Positions 34,912-44,882 of a DNA stretch of 64,000 nucleotides are shown here, piece by piece. Under the pieces are notes generated by a model. The model saw nothing but the letters and a program-made list of their open reading frames with translations, was not told where the DNA came from and ran no database searches. Origin of the DNA: Hyphomicrobium sp. (GTDB lineage Bacteria; Pseudomonadota; Alphaproteobacteria; Rhizobiales; Hyphomicrobiaceae); NCBI GenBank assembly GCA_016716675.1, contig JADJVG010000012.1, forward strand, positions 1-64,000, in the 5' to 3' direction. The number at the start of each line of letters is the position of its first letter. Positions within the stretch are counted from its first letter, which is position 1. The translations under genes and the position numbers were made by a program.

Positions 34912-36627
34912 ATGCGTTTGGCCGTTTCGATAATCTGCTTGTTGCTGTCGTCTCAGATGCCGGCATTCGCGGCGGACGTGTCCGCGCCGTCGCGCATCAG
35001 CGCCGTGACGGTCTTCCTGCAGGGGGCCGAGGTGACGCGCGTTGCCAAGGTGAAGCTGGAAAAGGGCGAACACACCGTCATCTTCAACGACATCCCAGCC
35101 GGTGCCGTGCAGGGCTCGATCCGCGTCGAAGGAACCGCGACCGGCAAGCTTGATATCGGCTCGGTCGATACCGCGCGCAAGTTCTTGGCGCGGGCTGAAA
35201 GCCAGGCGGCGGACGGGGATCGCAAACGCATCGAAGACGAACTTGAATCGCTGCGTGACCAGAAAACGGTGATCGAAGCCCAGGTGCAAGCGGCCGAAAC
35301 GCAGAAGCAGCTGATCGCCAATCTCGCGCAATTGCCGCATCGGCCGGCGCCCGTCGGTGGTGTTGGCGGGACCAGCGAAGACTGGCCGCGCGTACTTTCG
35401 ATCATTGCGCAGGGCACGGCGGATGCCAGCAAGCTCGCCATCGACGCGCAGCTCAAAACCCGCAACATCGATCGTAATATCGAGGATCTCGAAAAGACGC
35501 TGGCGGAATTGGCGCCACCCAAAACCCACCAGACGGAAGTGCGCGTGTATGTGGAAGCCGCGAGCCCGCTGGATGCGGATTTTACCATCCGCTATCAAGT
35601 GCAAGACGCGAACTGGGTGCCGCTATACGATGCGCGTTTGCAGACCGGATCGAAAACGGCACCGGCCACAATGGATTTAGCGCGCCGTGCCGCGATCACC
35701 CAGAGATCGGGCGAAAATTGGTATGATGTGACGTTGCAGCTTTCGACGGCGCGGCCATCGGAAGGCGCGTCGGCGCCAATGCTTGAAACGCAGATCGTCG
35801 ATTTCGAGCCGGTTATAAAGCCAGCTTCCGCACCACAGCCAATGGCGAAAGCACTGCGCCGCCCTGAAAATATTCAGCAGGATATGGACGGTGCGAGCGG
35901 CAGCGCCGAGATGGCCGAAATGGCGGCGGCAGCGATGCCGATGGCAAGTGCCGCGCCTGAGCCGCAGGTGGTGGCCGAAACCGAAGCCGCTTTGACGACC
36001 GCGCCATTCGACGCGACGTTTGCGGTGCCGGGCAAGGTGTCGGTGACTGGCAATGGCGAAGCCAAGCGTGTGATCCTGATGACCGATAGCCTGGAGCCGG
36101 TTCTGTCGAGCCGCACGGTCCCGAAGGTTGAAACCAACGCCTATCTCTATGCAAAACTCAAAATGCCGAAGGGCACGCCGTTGCTGCCGGGCCGGGTGTA
36201 TCTGTTCCGCGACGGCACCTTCGCCGGCACCTCGAATTTGCCGCTGCTACAACCGGGCGAAGACCATGACCTCGGCTTCGGCGTCGATGATCAATTGAAG
36301 GTCAAGTATGTGGTGCTGGAAGAAAAGCGCGGCGAGAGCGGGCTGATTTCAACGTCGCACACAGACAGCCGCAATTTCCGCGTCACGCTCAAAAATTTGC
36401 ACGAGCGGCCCATTCAAGTCAGTGTTCTGGATCGCATTCCGGTGTCGCAGAACCAGGACATCAAGGTCGAATATACTGGGCGCACGACGCCAACCAAGAG
36501 TGACTTCGAAGATAAGCGCGGCGTCTTGAGTTTTGAGGCCAAGCTGGAGCCGGACGAGGAAAAGGTGCTGGAAATGGGCTATCGGATCTCGTGGCCTGCG
36601 GCGAAGTCGATCATCTATGGGCCGTAA
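34912..36627 (+). CDS. Exported DUF4139/DUF4140 family protein (mucoidy-inhibitor-like)
   Basis: This 571-residue protein has a signal peptide (MRLAVSIICLLLSSQMPAFA). The DUF4140 N-terminal domain (SAVTVFLQGAEVTRVAKVKL...HTVIFNDIPAG) is followed by a coiled-coil stretch (about 85-200), and a C-terminal DUF4139 domain contains YDARLQTGSKT and NLHERPIQVSVLDRIPVSQN. An Ala/Met-rich insert sits near 330-380. The family name comes from an A homologue linked to mucoidy; molecular function is unknown. ATG 34912 was chosen for the signal peptide. Confidence 0.85.
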   Translation: MRLAVSIICLLLSSQMPAFAADVSAPSRISAVTVFLQGAEVTRVAKVKLEKGEHTVIFNDIPAGAVQGSIRVEGTATGKLDIGSVDTARKFLARAESQAADGDRKRIEDELESLRDQKTVIEAQVQAAETQKQLIANLAQLPHRPAPVGGVGGTSEDWPRVLSIIAQGTADASKLAIDAQLKTRNIDRNIEDLEKTLAELAPPKTHQTEVRVYVEAASPLDADFTIRYQVQDANWVPLYDARLQTGSKTAPATMDLARRAAITQRSGENWYDVTLQLSTARPSEGASAPMLETQIVDFEPVIKPASAPQPMAKALRRPENIQQDMDGASGSAEMAEMAAAAMPMASAAPEPQVVAETEAALTTAPFDATFAVPGKVSVTGNGEAKRVILMTDSLEPVLSSRTVPKVETNAYLYAKLKMPKGTPLLPGRVYLFRDGTFAGTSNLPLLQPGEDHDLGFGVDDQLKVKYVVLEEKRGESGLISTSHTDSRNFRVTLKNLHERPIQVSVLDRIPVSQNQDIKVEYTGRTTPTKSDFEDKRGVLSFEAKLEPDEEKVLEMGYRISWPAAKSIIYGP

Positions 36628-36736
36628 GGGGGCCTCGCCGCCCTCGAATCTCCGATATAAGACTAGCGCTTGATAATGGCGTCGTTACATGAATGGCCCT
36701 GGCGCTTGCTGGGGCCAAACTTTGAGGTGTTAGAAG

Positions 36737-38029
36737 ATGGCCAACGCCGTAGTGGTTGGCGCCCAGTGGGGCGACGAGGGTAAGGGCAAGATTGTCGACT
36801 GGCTGTCGGAACGCGCCGACGTGGTCGTGCGCTTCCAGGGCGGTCATAACGCCGGTCATACGCTGGTCATCGGCGAGAATACCTACAAGCTGTCGCTGCT
36901 GCCGTCGGGCGTGGTGCGCCCCGGCAAACTCGCGGTCATCGGCAACGGTGTCGTCATCGATCCGTGGGCGCTGCTCGCGGAAATCGAAAGGCTCACCAAG
37001 CAGAAGGTGGCGATCACCGCCGACAATCTGCGCATCGCTGAAAACGCCACGCTCATTCTGCCGCTGCACCGCGAACTCGATCAGTTGCGCGAAGCCGCTG
37101 CCGGCGCCGGCAAAATCGGCACGACGGGAAGGGGCATTGGTCCGGCCTACGAAGACAAGGTTGGCCGCCGTGCGATCCGCGTGCAGGATCTCAAAAATCT
37201 TGAGGCGATGGAATCCAAGGTCGATCGCATCCTGGTGCACCATAACGCGCTGCGGCGTGGTCTTGGTCAGCCGGAAATCTGCAAAGTCACGCTGATGGCG
37301 GAGCTGACCGAAATCGCGCCGAAAATCCTGCCGTATATGGATGTGACGTGGGATCTGCTCGACAAGGCCAACCGGCAGGGCAAGCGCATTCTGTTCGAAG
37401 GCGCGCAGGGGGCGCTGCTCGACATCGATCATGGAACCTATCCGTTCGTCACCTCTTCGAACACGGTTGCGGCACAGGCGGCGACCGGCTCCGGCATGGG
37501 TCCGCGCGCGGTCGGCTATGTGCTCGGCATCGCCAAGGCCTACACGACGCGCGTCGGCTCCGGCCCGTTCCCGACCGAACTCAGCGACGCGATCGGCGAA
37601 AAGCTCGGCGAACGCGGTCATGAATTCGGCACCGTCACCGGGCGCAAGCGCCGTTGCGGATGGTTCGATGCCGTGTTGGTACGCCAGGTTTGCAAGGTAT
37701 CGGGCATCGACGGTATCGCGCTGACTAAGCTCGACGTGCTCGACGGCTTCGACACGATCCGCATCTGCGTCGGCTATGAGCTGGACGGCGAACGCCTCGA
37801 CCGGTTGCCGGCAAGCGCCAGCGAGCAGGAGCGCATCGTGGCGATCTATGAAGATTTCGAAGGCTGGAAGGACTCGACGCGCGGCGCACGCAGCTGGGCG
37901 CAATTGCCGGCCCAGGCCGTCAAGTATGTCCGCCGCCTTGAAGAGCTGATCGAGTGTCCGGTGACGCTGCTGTCGACATCGCCCGAGCGCGACGACACGA
38001 TCCTGATGAAGGACCCGTTCCAGGGCTAG
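36737..38029 (+). CDS. purA: Adenylosuccinate synthetase
   Basis: This 430-residue GTP-dependent enzyme joins IMP and aspartate in AMP synthesis. The GTP loop QWGDEGKGK is at about 11-19, GGHNAGHT follows, and the conserved GTTGRGIGPAYEDK and RVGSGPFPTEL segments are intact. The ATG is preceded by TTTGAGGTGTTAGAAG. It stands alone on the plus strand. Confidence 0.97.
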   Translation: MANAVVVGAQWGDEGKGKIVDWLSERADVVVRFQGGHNAGHTLVIGENTYKLSLLPSGVVRPGKLAVIGNGVVIDPWALLAEIERLTKQKVAITADNLRIAENATLILPLHRELDQLREAAAGAGKIGTTGRGIGPAYEDKVGRRAIRVQDLKNLEAMESKVDRILVHHNALRRGLGQPEICKVTLMAELTEIAPKILPYMDVTWDLLDKANRQGKRILFEGAQGALLDIDHGTYPFVTSSNTVAAQAATGSGMGPRAVGYVLGIAKAYTTRVGSGPFPTELSDAIGEKLGERGHEFGTVTGRKRRCGWFDAVLVRQVCKVSGIDGIALTKLDVLDGFDTIRICVGYELDGERLDRLPASASEQERIVAIYEDFEGWKDSTRGARSWAQLPAQAVKYVRRLEELIECPVTLLSTSPERDDTILMKDPFQG

Positions 38030-38248
38030 TCCTTGGCGGGTCGCCGCGGCCGGTGGCAGCTTCCCGCGCGGGTCCACACAGGGCGGTGGCCCGCTAAATT
38101 CACGACCGTCCACTGCCGTCGTTCATACATTGCTAATCTTTTGTGGACTATGTTGCAACTTACGCGTGTATAAAGTGAATAATTCGCGTACTTTTGGCGA
38201 GCGCCGGCGGCCGATTTTGAGTCTGCCCAGTTTTTTCGCCCTGACTGT

Positions 38249-38632
38249 ATGGATCCTTCCATGTCGTCCAACCTTGAGATTGCGAACATTCCCGAAGAGG
38301 GAGAACCGGTCCGCGAAAGTGAAAACCCGGCGCAGCGCCGCCAGCATCCGCGGTATCCGACCAAGTGGCCGGCCCTTTGCGAAGCGGCAGGCGTCGGTAT
38401 GTGGCCGGTGACGATCATCAACGCATCGGAAGGCGGCTTCGGGCTGTCGCGCGATCTGCCGGTCGAGGTCGGTGCAGAGCTGACGATAAGGATCAGCGAA
38501 ATCGGAGACTTTCCTTGCGCCCTGGTCTGGAAGCGTGAGGATCGGTGCGGCGTGCGCCTGTTGCGCGCCAAGGGATCCTTCTCCGACGATCAGATGAGCG
38601 GGCTGGCCGCCGGTCTGGCGAGCATCGCCTGA
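38249..38632 (+). CDS. PilZ-domain protein
   Basis: This 127-residue protein carries the c-di-GMP-binding signature. It has the basic RRQHPRYP motif near 30-37 and a downstream INASEGGFGLS motif (form N/DxSxxG) near 57-67. The barrel continues to about residue 110. A second in-frame Met at 38261 could be the start. A single-domain PilZ protein usually works as an adaptor for motility, polysaccharide or stalk/bud control. The partner is unknown. Confidence 0.8.
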   Translation: MDPSMSSNLEIANIPEEGEPVRESENPAQRRQHPRYPTKWPALCEAAGVGMWPVTIINASEGGFGLSRDLPVEVGAELTIRISEIGDFPCALVWKREDRCGVRLLRAKGSFSDDQMSGLAAGLASIA

Positions 38633-38796
38633 GCCGCTAAGCAGGCGTCGTGCGCCGTCAACGCCCCGTCTACGGCTGGACGGCTATATATCCGCCAGTT
38701 CGCCACAGTGATGTCCCCATGCAGCCACGCGCAGCGCTTATGCCAGCGACGCGCAGCCTTTGTGGATGCGCTGAGTGTTGTCACGGGAGTGCCTGC

Positions 38797-39204
38797 GTGA
38801 GCGGCGTGTTGCGCGGTATTGCGGTCAGTTGCGTTTTAGCGAGCGGGCTCATCACGCCAGCGCACGCGCGGCTTCCGCACGGTGCTGTATTGAGTGCTGA
38901 CGAGCAGGACGCAGATCCGCAAACCGGCGTTACGATCGCGCGCGGCAACGCTGAAATCAGCGTCGCGAAATTTGCTATTCTGGGCCGCGCCGATGCAATC
39001 GAATTGCATCCTGGGGCAAACGAAATTCAGTTCAAGGGTGGAGCGCGCGTTACGGTTGGTGAGCAACGCTATGATGGCGAGGCCGTGACCTGCACGCTCG
39101 ATTTCAGCCGCTGTGCAACGGTGCTACCCAATCAAGCGTCGCAGGTGGATCAGGCGTTGCCGCCGCCATCGGGCGTTGGCGCGGCGGCAACCAATCCGCG
39201 ATAG
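38797..39204 (+). CDS. Exported LptA/OstA-like protein
   Basis: This is a periplasmic protein of about 135 residues. From GTG 38797 (preceded by CGGGAGTG) it begins with a clear signal peptide ending at TPAHA. The mature part (TGVTIARGNAEISV...ADAIELHPGANEIQFKGGARV) resembles the beta-jellyroll of LptA-type proteins. Longer starts upstream (38719 or 38650) lack a plausible signal. The 3' end overlaps the convergent GNAT gene by 55 bases. Confidence 0.6.
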   Translation: MSGVLRGIAVSCVLASGLITPAHARLPHGAVLSADEQDADPQTGVTIARGNAEISVAKFAILGRADAIELHPGANEIQFKGGARVTVGEQRYDGEAVTCTLDFSRCATVLPNQASQVDQALPPPSGVGAAATNPR

Positions 39205-39674
39205 CGGGGAAGCGCGCCCGCCACCAATTCAACGGCAAGAATGCGCGCCGGATTAACGGGACCCGGAAACGCGATTGATTTGAATGGCACCGGCTTGAAG
39301 CCGAAGCGGCCATAGTAGGGCTCGTCGCCGACCAGCACGACGAGCGAGAACCCGGCCGCCTTCAAGGCGTCGAGCGCTTCAGACACGAGCTGCCGGCCAT
39401 AGCCCTGGCCACGAAATTCGGGATCGACCGCGACGGGGCCGAGCAGCGCCGCACCCGGCACGCCGCCAATCGTGGCGACGGTAATGCGCACCGTCGCGAT
39501 CAGGCGACCGTCGCAATCGGCGACGCGGCAGAAGCGCGACATCAGTCCATGGCCTTCACGTACGCGATAGGCTGAGCGCGCAAACCGGCCGGGGCCGAAC
39601 ACGCGCGCCTGCAGCGCGGTGATAGCGGCGAGGTCCTGCCCGGTGGCCGGGCGGGTGACGATGGACGATTTCAT
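39150..39674 (-). CDS. GNAT-family N-acetyltransferase
   Basis: This 174-residue acetyltransferase has the acetyl-CoA loop VAVDPEFRGQGYGRQLVSEAL (motif RGxGxG) and the downstream YYGRFGFKPV segment typical of YhbS-like members. ATG 39674 is used. A GTG at 39728, overlapping the upstream Nudix stop, would add 18 residues and is possible. The substrate is unknown. The 3' end overlaps the convergent LptA-like gene. Confidence 0.87.
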   Translation of the reverse strand: MKSSIVTRPATGQDLAAITALQARVFGPGRFARSAYRVREGHGLMSRFCRVADCDGRLIATVRITVATIGGVPGAALLGPVAVDPEFRGQGYGRQLVSEALDALKAAGFSLVVLVGDEPYYGRFGFKPVPFKSIAFPGPVNPARILAVELVAGALPRYRGLVAAAPTPDGGGNA

Positions 39675-39721
39675 AAGGGGCGCGGACAATGACGTGGAAT
39701 CCCATGTTTGGAAGCGGGCTT

Positions 39722-40183
39722 CTACCACATCTCTGCGGGTGCGCTAGCGTCCAGGATTTCGTTAATACGCCTGAACGTTGGCGGATTGAGAGCGGATGGC
39801 AGTTGGTCGCGGGCAAAGAAGCCCTGCTCGGCGATTTCGGCATTGGGTTTGGGAATACGCGGCTGGCGCCACGAGCGCACGACAAACAGGGCAATATGGT
39901 CGCCCGGAAACAGTTGGCCGTTTCCGTAGATGCTGAATAGCTCGGGGCGGCCGTCGATGAGAATGCCGGCCTCTTCGTCGAGTTCCCGCGCCAGCGCGGT
40001 GTGCACGGTCTCGCGTTTTTCGACGCCGCCGCCAGGGAAATGCCAGCCGGGCCGATAGGTGTGACGGATCAGGAGGACGCGGTTCGAAGCGTCGAGCACG
40101 CACCCCTGCGCGCCAAGCGTCAAGCCGCGCGAGATGCGCCAATAGCGCTGAAAGCCGCGCGTGACGAATTTTGCGACTGGCAC
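39722..40183 (-). CDS. Nudix hydrolase
   Basis: This 153-residue protein has a complete Nudix box (GGGVEKRETVHTALARELDEE, from about residue 51, with REL-EE metal ligands). It hydrolyses a nucleoside diphosphate linked to another moiety, but the substrate is unclear. The downstream GNAT gene follows closely on the same strand, so the two are likely cotranscribed. Confidence 0.9.
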   Translation of the reverse strand: MPVAKFVTRGFQRYWRISRGLTLGAQGCVLDASNRVLLIRHTYRPGWHFPGGGVEKRETVHTALARELDEEAGILIDGRPELFSIYGNGQLFPGDHIALFVVRSWRQPRIPKPNAEIAEQGFFARDQLPSALNPPTFRRINEILDASAPAEMW

Positions 40184-40355
40184 GGCCGATCGGTTCCTGA
40201 ATTGCCCGCGTTCCGCACTGTTTGACCGTGTTCGCGCGTGCTTTGCAAGTCAGGTATGCTAGCGTGCCGCCGCCTCACCGTGGCACAAGCCTGATGCACG
40301 CCCATTTCTGGGATCCCGACCGACATTGCTCCCGAGAATTTCCCCGACGATAGCC

Positions 40356-41261
40356 ATGACAGAGACATTTACCCTCGCGCATTTTACCGACGTGCATTTG
40401 TCGCCCATTACCGGATTTACGCCGCACTATTGGAATCCCAAGCGCATGCTCGGCCTTTTCAATTGGCATACCAAGCGCCGCGGGGTGCATAAGCGCGCGG
40501 CGGCCGACCGGCTGATTGCCGACGCCAAAAACCTGCGCGCCGACCACATTGCGATAACCGGCGATCTCATCAATCTCGGGCTGCCGCAGGAATACGAGGC
40601 CGCGCGCGATTGGCTGACAACGGTCGGGCCAGCGGAGCGTGTCACGGTGATCCCCGGTAATCATGATATTTATTCAAGTCTGCACGGCGATATGGGCATA
40701 GGCCGCTGGGCCGATTACATGGGCGGAGATGCCGATACGCATGCCTTTCCATTCGTGCGCCGAATAGGCCCGCTGGCCTTGATCGGTTTGAATTCCGCGG
40801 TTGAAACGCCACCGTTCGTCGCGGCCGGACGGCTTGGCCCGGATCAAATCGAAGTCACGCGCGATCTGCTGGAGCGGCTTGGCGACGAAGGGCTGATCCG
40901 CGTGGTGCTGATCCACCATCCGCCGTTGGCAGGATTGGCGCCGCCGCGCCGCGCATTGAAAGATGCCAGCGTGTTTCAACGGATGCTTGAAAAGAACGGC
41001 GCTGATTTGGTGCTCTATGGACATAACCACAAACAGCAATTGACGTGGCTGAACACGATCAACGGTCCGCTGCCCGTCGTCGGCGGCGGATCGGCATCGG
41101 GCGCGCGTTATTACAGAGACGATCCATTGGCGCGCTACAACCTGTTCACGTTCTTCAAGAGCGGCGACAGGTTGCGCGTTCGCCTTGCGGTGCGTGGTAT
41201 GGAAACTCCCGGTGGTCCGATCGTGAAGCTGAGCGAGTCGGTGCTGGAGCCTGTCCAGTGA
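40356..41261 (+). CDS. Calcineurin-like metallophosphoesterase
   Basis: This 301-residue enzyme has the full metal-binding set: FTDVHLS (D12, H14), GDLI, GNHD, HHPP and GHNH. It is a cytoplasmic phosphodiesterase-type member of unknown substrate; the cyclic-nucleotide phosphodiesterase CpdA group is a possible relative. The start MTETFTLAHFTDVH fits the family; an in-frame codon 30 bases upstream is less likely. Confidence 0.9.
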   Translation: MTETFTLAHFTDVHLSPITGFTPHYWNPKRMLGLFNWHTKRRGVHKRAAADRLIADAKNLRADHIAITGDLINLGLPQEYEAARDWLTTVGPAERVTVIPGNHDIYSSLHGDMGIGRWADYMGGDADTHAFPFVRRIGPLALIGLNSAVETPPFVAAGRLGPDQIEVTRDLLERLGDEGLIRVVLIHHPPLAGLAPPRRALKDASVFQRMLEKNGADLVLYGHNHKQQLTWLNTINGPLPVVGGGSASGARYYRDDPLARYNLFTFFKSGDRLRVRLAVRGMETPGGPIVKLSESVLEPVQ

Positions 41262-41329
41262 AGCGGTTTTGCCACAGGATAAACGTGCCGCGCTTGACGG
41301 CGGTGATCTGATCTGAACAGATACGTCTC

Positions 41330-41545
41330 GTGACGGTTCCGGTGCCGCGTAAGCGGTATTCGGTGAAAATGGGAATCCGGTGCACGCGCGCTGAAACGTG
41401 TTTCAGCAAACGTAATTCCGGGGCTGCCCCCGCAACTGTAAGCGGCGAGCTTCTGCCACATGTGCCACTGGCCAGGGTCAGTTTGATCCGACGTCGGGAA
41501 GGCTGGTGGAAGCGTTTGAGCCGCGAGCCAGGGAGACCTGCCGGC
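41330..41545 (+). promoter_or_regulatory. Cobalamin riboswitch
   Basis: The conserved elements appear in order: GGTGCC near 41341, GGGAATCCGGTGC, the CCGGGGCTGCCCCCGCAACTG core near 41420, GGAAGGCTGGTGG, and the B12 box GCGAGCCAGGGAGACCTGCC ending near 41542. It lies about 225 bases ahead of btuB on the same strand. It should repress the vitamin B12 uptake operon when adenosylcobalamin is plentiful. The extra leader length suggests that the expression platform lies between 41545 and 41771. Confidence 0.93.
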
Positions 41546-41771
41546 GCATGTCGCCCATCTCTCGCGCGGGGCGCGCGGAAGAGCGGATACCCGTTGTGGC
41601 GACTGATGAACCGGTGGGGAGCCGCATCAGGAATGCCGTGGGTCTTTAGCTTATCCGCTGAGACACGTTCGAAATGACATCCGCCGGCGCGAGGAACGCC
41701 GGGTGGTGTCGATGATTGCGTGAACGGTACGCTGCTGTTGCTTCCTGTCATGTCGCAGTGACGGGGGAAAT

Positions 41772-43928
41772 ATGTCGAAGAGACCAACATATCTGCAAGT
41801 GAAACGAAGCGCGCTTGGTGCAACGGTCGTGCTTGGCACGGTTGCGCTGGCAGGCGGGCAAGCCCATGCGCAGCTCGCAACATCGCCGCCTGTGGAGCTG
41901 CCGGAAATCGTGGTGACGGATGGCGTCACATCCGGCCAGCCCGCAGTGAAGAAGAAGCGCGCGAAGCCTGATCAGGCACCCGCCGCCGCGCAGCAAACCG
42001 CGACGCCGCCTCGCAAGTCGCCATCCGCAGCCAAGCCAGAAGAACCTGTCGAAGGTGCCGACGCCGTTGCTGGTGCGACGCCTGCCAACGATGAGACGGC
42101 CGCGGCAACGGCGGTTTCAGCGACCGGGTTAAATACGCCCATCGAACAGATCGCGAGTTCCGTCAGTGTCGTGACGGCGGCAGAGATCACGGCACGGCAG
42201 TATCGCACGGTGCCTGATGTTCTGAGATCCATCCCAGGCGTGCAGATCGTGCAGGGCGGTGGTCCGGGTGCGCGCGCGGCGATCTTTATGCGCGGCACCG
42301 AATCCGATCACACCAAAATCTACGTCGATGGCATCGACGTCAGCGACCCGGCCAGTGGCGGGCGCACGTTCGACGTTGGTCAAATGTTGACCGGCGACAT
42401 CGATCGCATCGAAGTGCTGCGCGGCCCGCAGAGCGGCCTTTACGGCGCCGACGCGATTGGCGGCGTGATCGTGATCTACACGAAAAAGGGCGAAGGACCG
42501 CCCAAGTTCACAGGCATGGTGGAAGGTGGATCGTTCGGCACGTTCAATCAGAACGCCGGTGTGTCGGGCGGTCAGAACGGTTTCAATTACGCCTTCAATC
42601 TTGGGCATTATCGTGCCAGCGACATTCCGGTGACGCCGCTCGACATTCTGCTGCCCGGGACGCGGCGCTTCGGCAACGATTACGAGAATTGGACGTTCTC
42701 GACCAAGCTCGGTTACGACGTTTCGAAGGAACTGTCGGTCAACGGCGTGTTCCGCTACACGCAGGCCGATCTTGATTTCACTGCCGATGGCTTTGATCTC
42801 GGCACGTTCACGTCGCGGCCCGAGAACTTCCAGCGCCATCAATCGACGGAACAACTGTTCTCGCGCGGTGAAGTGGTGTGGAAGGCGCTCGGCGGCGCTG
42901 CAACCAGCTTCTTTGGTGTCAGCTACAGCGAGACGGGCTACGATACGTTGAACCCTGTTGTGTTGGCCAATTCGACGACCAGCGACGGCGACCGGATCAA
43001 ATACGATTGGCGCACCGTCGTGACGTTGAGCCCTGGGTGGACGGCGGTTGTCGGTGCCGATTATCAGAACGAACGGCTCGATACCGGTGCTGTTACGGCG
43101 GAGGAAGCCAACAGCGGCGGATATGTGCAGCTCGAAGCCGAGCCGGTGCACAACCTGTTCGTCACCGGCAACGTCCGCTATGACGACAACGAGAGCTTCG
43201 GCGGCGTTACGACGTGGCGAATTGCACCGTCGTATCTGATCGAGCAGACAGGCACGACGCTGAAAGCCAGTTACGGCAAGGCATTCAAGGCGCCGTCGCT
43301 GGTTGACCGGTTCGTCGACTTTCCCGAGTTCCTGTTTTTCGCCAATCGTGATTTGCGCCCTGAAGAAAGCACCGGTTGGGATGCAGGCTTCGAGCAGGCC
43401 GTTCTGGATGGCAAGGTGCGCTTCGGTGCAACCTACTTCCAAAACGACATCACGGATCTGATCGAATTCGTGTCTGATCCGGCGACGTTCTCTTCGACGG
43501 TCGTCAACGTTGGCGAAGCGGAAACGTCGGGTGTGGAAGCGTTTGCTTCTGCCGACGTGACGGAAGACCTGCGGTTCCGCGCCGACTATACGTTCACCGA
43601 TGCGATCAACGCGATTACGGGCGCTGAACTGGCGCGCCGTCCGCGCCACAAGTTCGGGGTGTCGGCCGGGTGGACGCCGATCGATCCGCTGCTGTTGACG
43701 GTGAGTGTGCTCTATACCGGCGAGAGCCAGGACTTTGACCGGGTAACCTTCTCTCCGACAACGCTGCCGTCTTATGTGGTCGTTAACGTTGCCGCGGATT
43801 ATAGGATCAATGACAACGCCAGCCTGTTCGGCCGCATCGATAACCTTTTCGATAAGCAGTACGAAGTGCCGGCGGGTTTCGAAGCAACCGGCATTGGTGC
43901 TTTCGCAGGCGTAAGGTTTAACTACTAA
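41772..43928 (+). CDS. btuB: TonB-dependent vitamin B12 receptor
   Basis: This 718-residue outer-membrane receptor has a signal peptide ending near GQAHAQ, a TonB-box-like LPEIVVTDG (about 43-51), and an unusually long Ala/Pro/Lys-rich linker (about 55-115). The plug domain follows (SVSVVTAAEITARQYRTVPDVLRSIPGVQI), then the 22-strand barrel ending in FAGVRFNY. A cobalamin riboswitch upstream and btuFCD downstream give the substrate. ATG 41772 follows GACGGGGGAAAT. Confidence 0.93.
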   Translation: MSKRPTYLQVKRSALGATVVLGTVALAGGQAHAQLATSPPVELPEIVVTDGVTSGQPAVKKKRAKPDQAPAAAQQTATPPRKSPSAAKPEEPVEGADAVAGATPANDETAAATAVSATGLNTPIEQIASSVSVVTAAEITARQYRTVPDVLRSIPGVQIVQGGGPGARAAIFMRGTESDHTKIYVDGIDVSDPASGGRTFDVGQMLTGDIDRIEVLRGPQSGLYGADAIGGVIVIYTKKGEGPPKFTGMVEGGSFGTFNQNAGVSGGQNGFNYAFNLGHYRASDIPVTPLDILLPGTRRFGNDYENWTFSTKLGYDVSKELSVNGVFRYTQADLDFTADGFDLGTFTSRPENFQRHQSTEQLFSRGEVVWKALGGAATSFFGVSYSETGYDTLNPVVLANSTTSDGDRIKYDWRTVVTLSPGWTAVVGADYQNERLDTGAVTAEEANSGGYVQLEAEPVHNLFVTGNVRYDDNESFGGVTTWRIAPSYLIEQTGTTLKASYGKAFKAPSLVDRFVDFPEFLFFANRDLRPEESTGWDAGFEQAVLDGKVRFGATYFQNDITDLIEFVSDPATFSSTVVNVGEAETSGVEAFASADVTEDLRFRADYTFTDAINAITGAELARRPRHKFGVSAGWTPIDPLLLTVSVLYTGESQDFDRVTFSPTTLPSYVVVNVAADYRINDNASLFGRIDNLFDKQYEVPAGFEATGIGAFAGVRFNY

Positions 43929-43990
43929 GATGGTGCGCCGGGCGAGGACGTTCTCGCCCGGCTCTCCGCACAACGAAGGATAGTGGTTCG

Positions 43991-44882
43991 GTGGTTTTGC
44001 GACGTCTCAGAGGCATGTTGCGAACGGTGGTTGCGCTTGGCGCCGCTGCGTTTGTGCTCGCCTCTGCCGAGGCAGCCGAGCCGCCGCGCAGAATCGTTTC
44101 GCTGAATCTGTGCACCGATCAGCTGCTGCTCGATCTGGTGGAACCGGAACGTATCGCTGGCGTCAGCTATCTCGCCACCGATCCGACGCTGTCGGCGGAT
44201 GCGGTGCGGCTGGAACCGTTCAAGAAGTTGAAGGGCACGGCCGAAGAAGTTCTCGCCCTCCACCCCGATCTCGTAATTGCCGGCGAGTATACAACCGGTG
44301 CGACCGTCGATCTGTTGCGCCGTCTCGGCCAGGAAGGTGGTGATCGTGCCGATGGCGGTCGACTTCGACGGCATGCGCGCCACGCTGCGCCAGGTTGCGG
44401 CGGCTGTTGGTGAAGTCTCGCGCGGCGAAGAGGTCTTGCGGACGTTCGACGACCGCCTGCACGCGGTGCGCTCGACCGTTCAATCGCGGCCGACGGCGAT
44501 TGCCTATCAGGTTGGCAGTTTTGTTTCAGGACCAGAAAGCCTGCTCGACGCCGCGCTGACGGCGGCCGGCTATCACAATATGGCGCGCGATCTGGCGCTG
44601 GGCGCCGGCGGACGCCTGCCGCTCGAACAACTGGTGACGACTCCGCCCGATCTGCTGGTGCTGGCAAACGCGCCCAATGATTTTCGCACCGTGCTGGCGG
44701 ATAATCTGCGCCACCCCGCGCTTCAACAGCTGATGCATAAGCGTCCGAGCGTGCATCTGCCGATGCCGTATTGGATGTGCGCAACGCCGAAGATTGCTGA
44801 CGCCGTCGAGATTTTGGCATCGATGAAGGCGACGGGATTTGCGCACGCCACGACGCCTGCGGACGAGAGGCTTGCGCAATGA
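43991..44882 (+). pseudogene. btuF: Periplasmic B12-binding protein, frameshifted
   Basis: The N-terminal part has a signal peptide (from GTG 43991 or, better, ATG 44015 after CAGAGGC) and RRIVSLNLCTDQLLLDL...IAGVSYL, typical of BtuF/FecB-like metal-chelate binding proteins. Near 44331-44340 (CAGGAAGGTGG) the frame changes by one base. The other frame continues VVIVPMAVDFDGMRATLRQVA...AEILASMKATGF to 44882. Deleting one G restores a protein of about 296 residues. It delivers cobalamin to BtuCD. Sequencing error is likely. Confidence 0.85.

Noticed and set aside
36611..38113. 500-residue reading frame antisense to purA
   Set aside because: It is the mirror of the purA reading frame in high-GC DNA, with low-quality composition; purA is unmistakable.
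42129..43973. 614-residue reading frame antisense to btuB
   Set aside because: It lies fully within btuB, is Arg/His-rich, and has no ribosome binding site; a GC-driven shadow.
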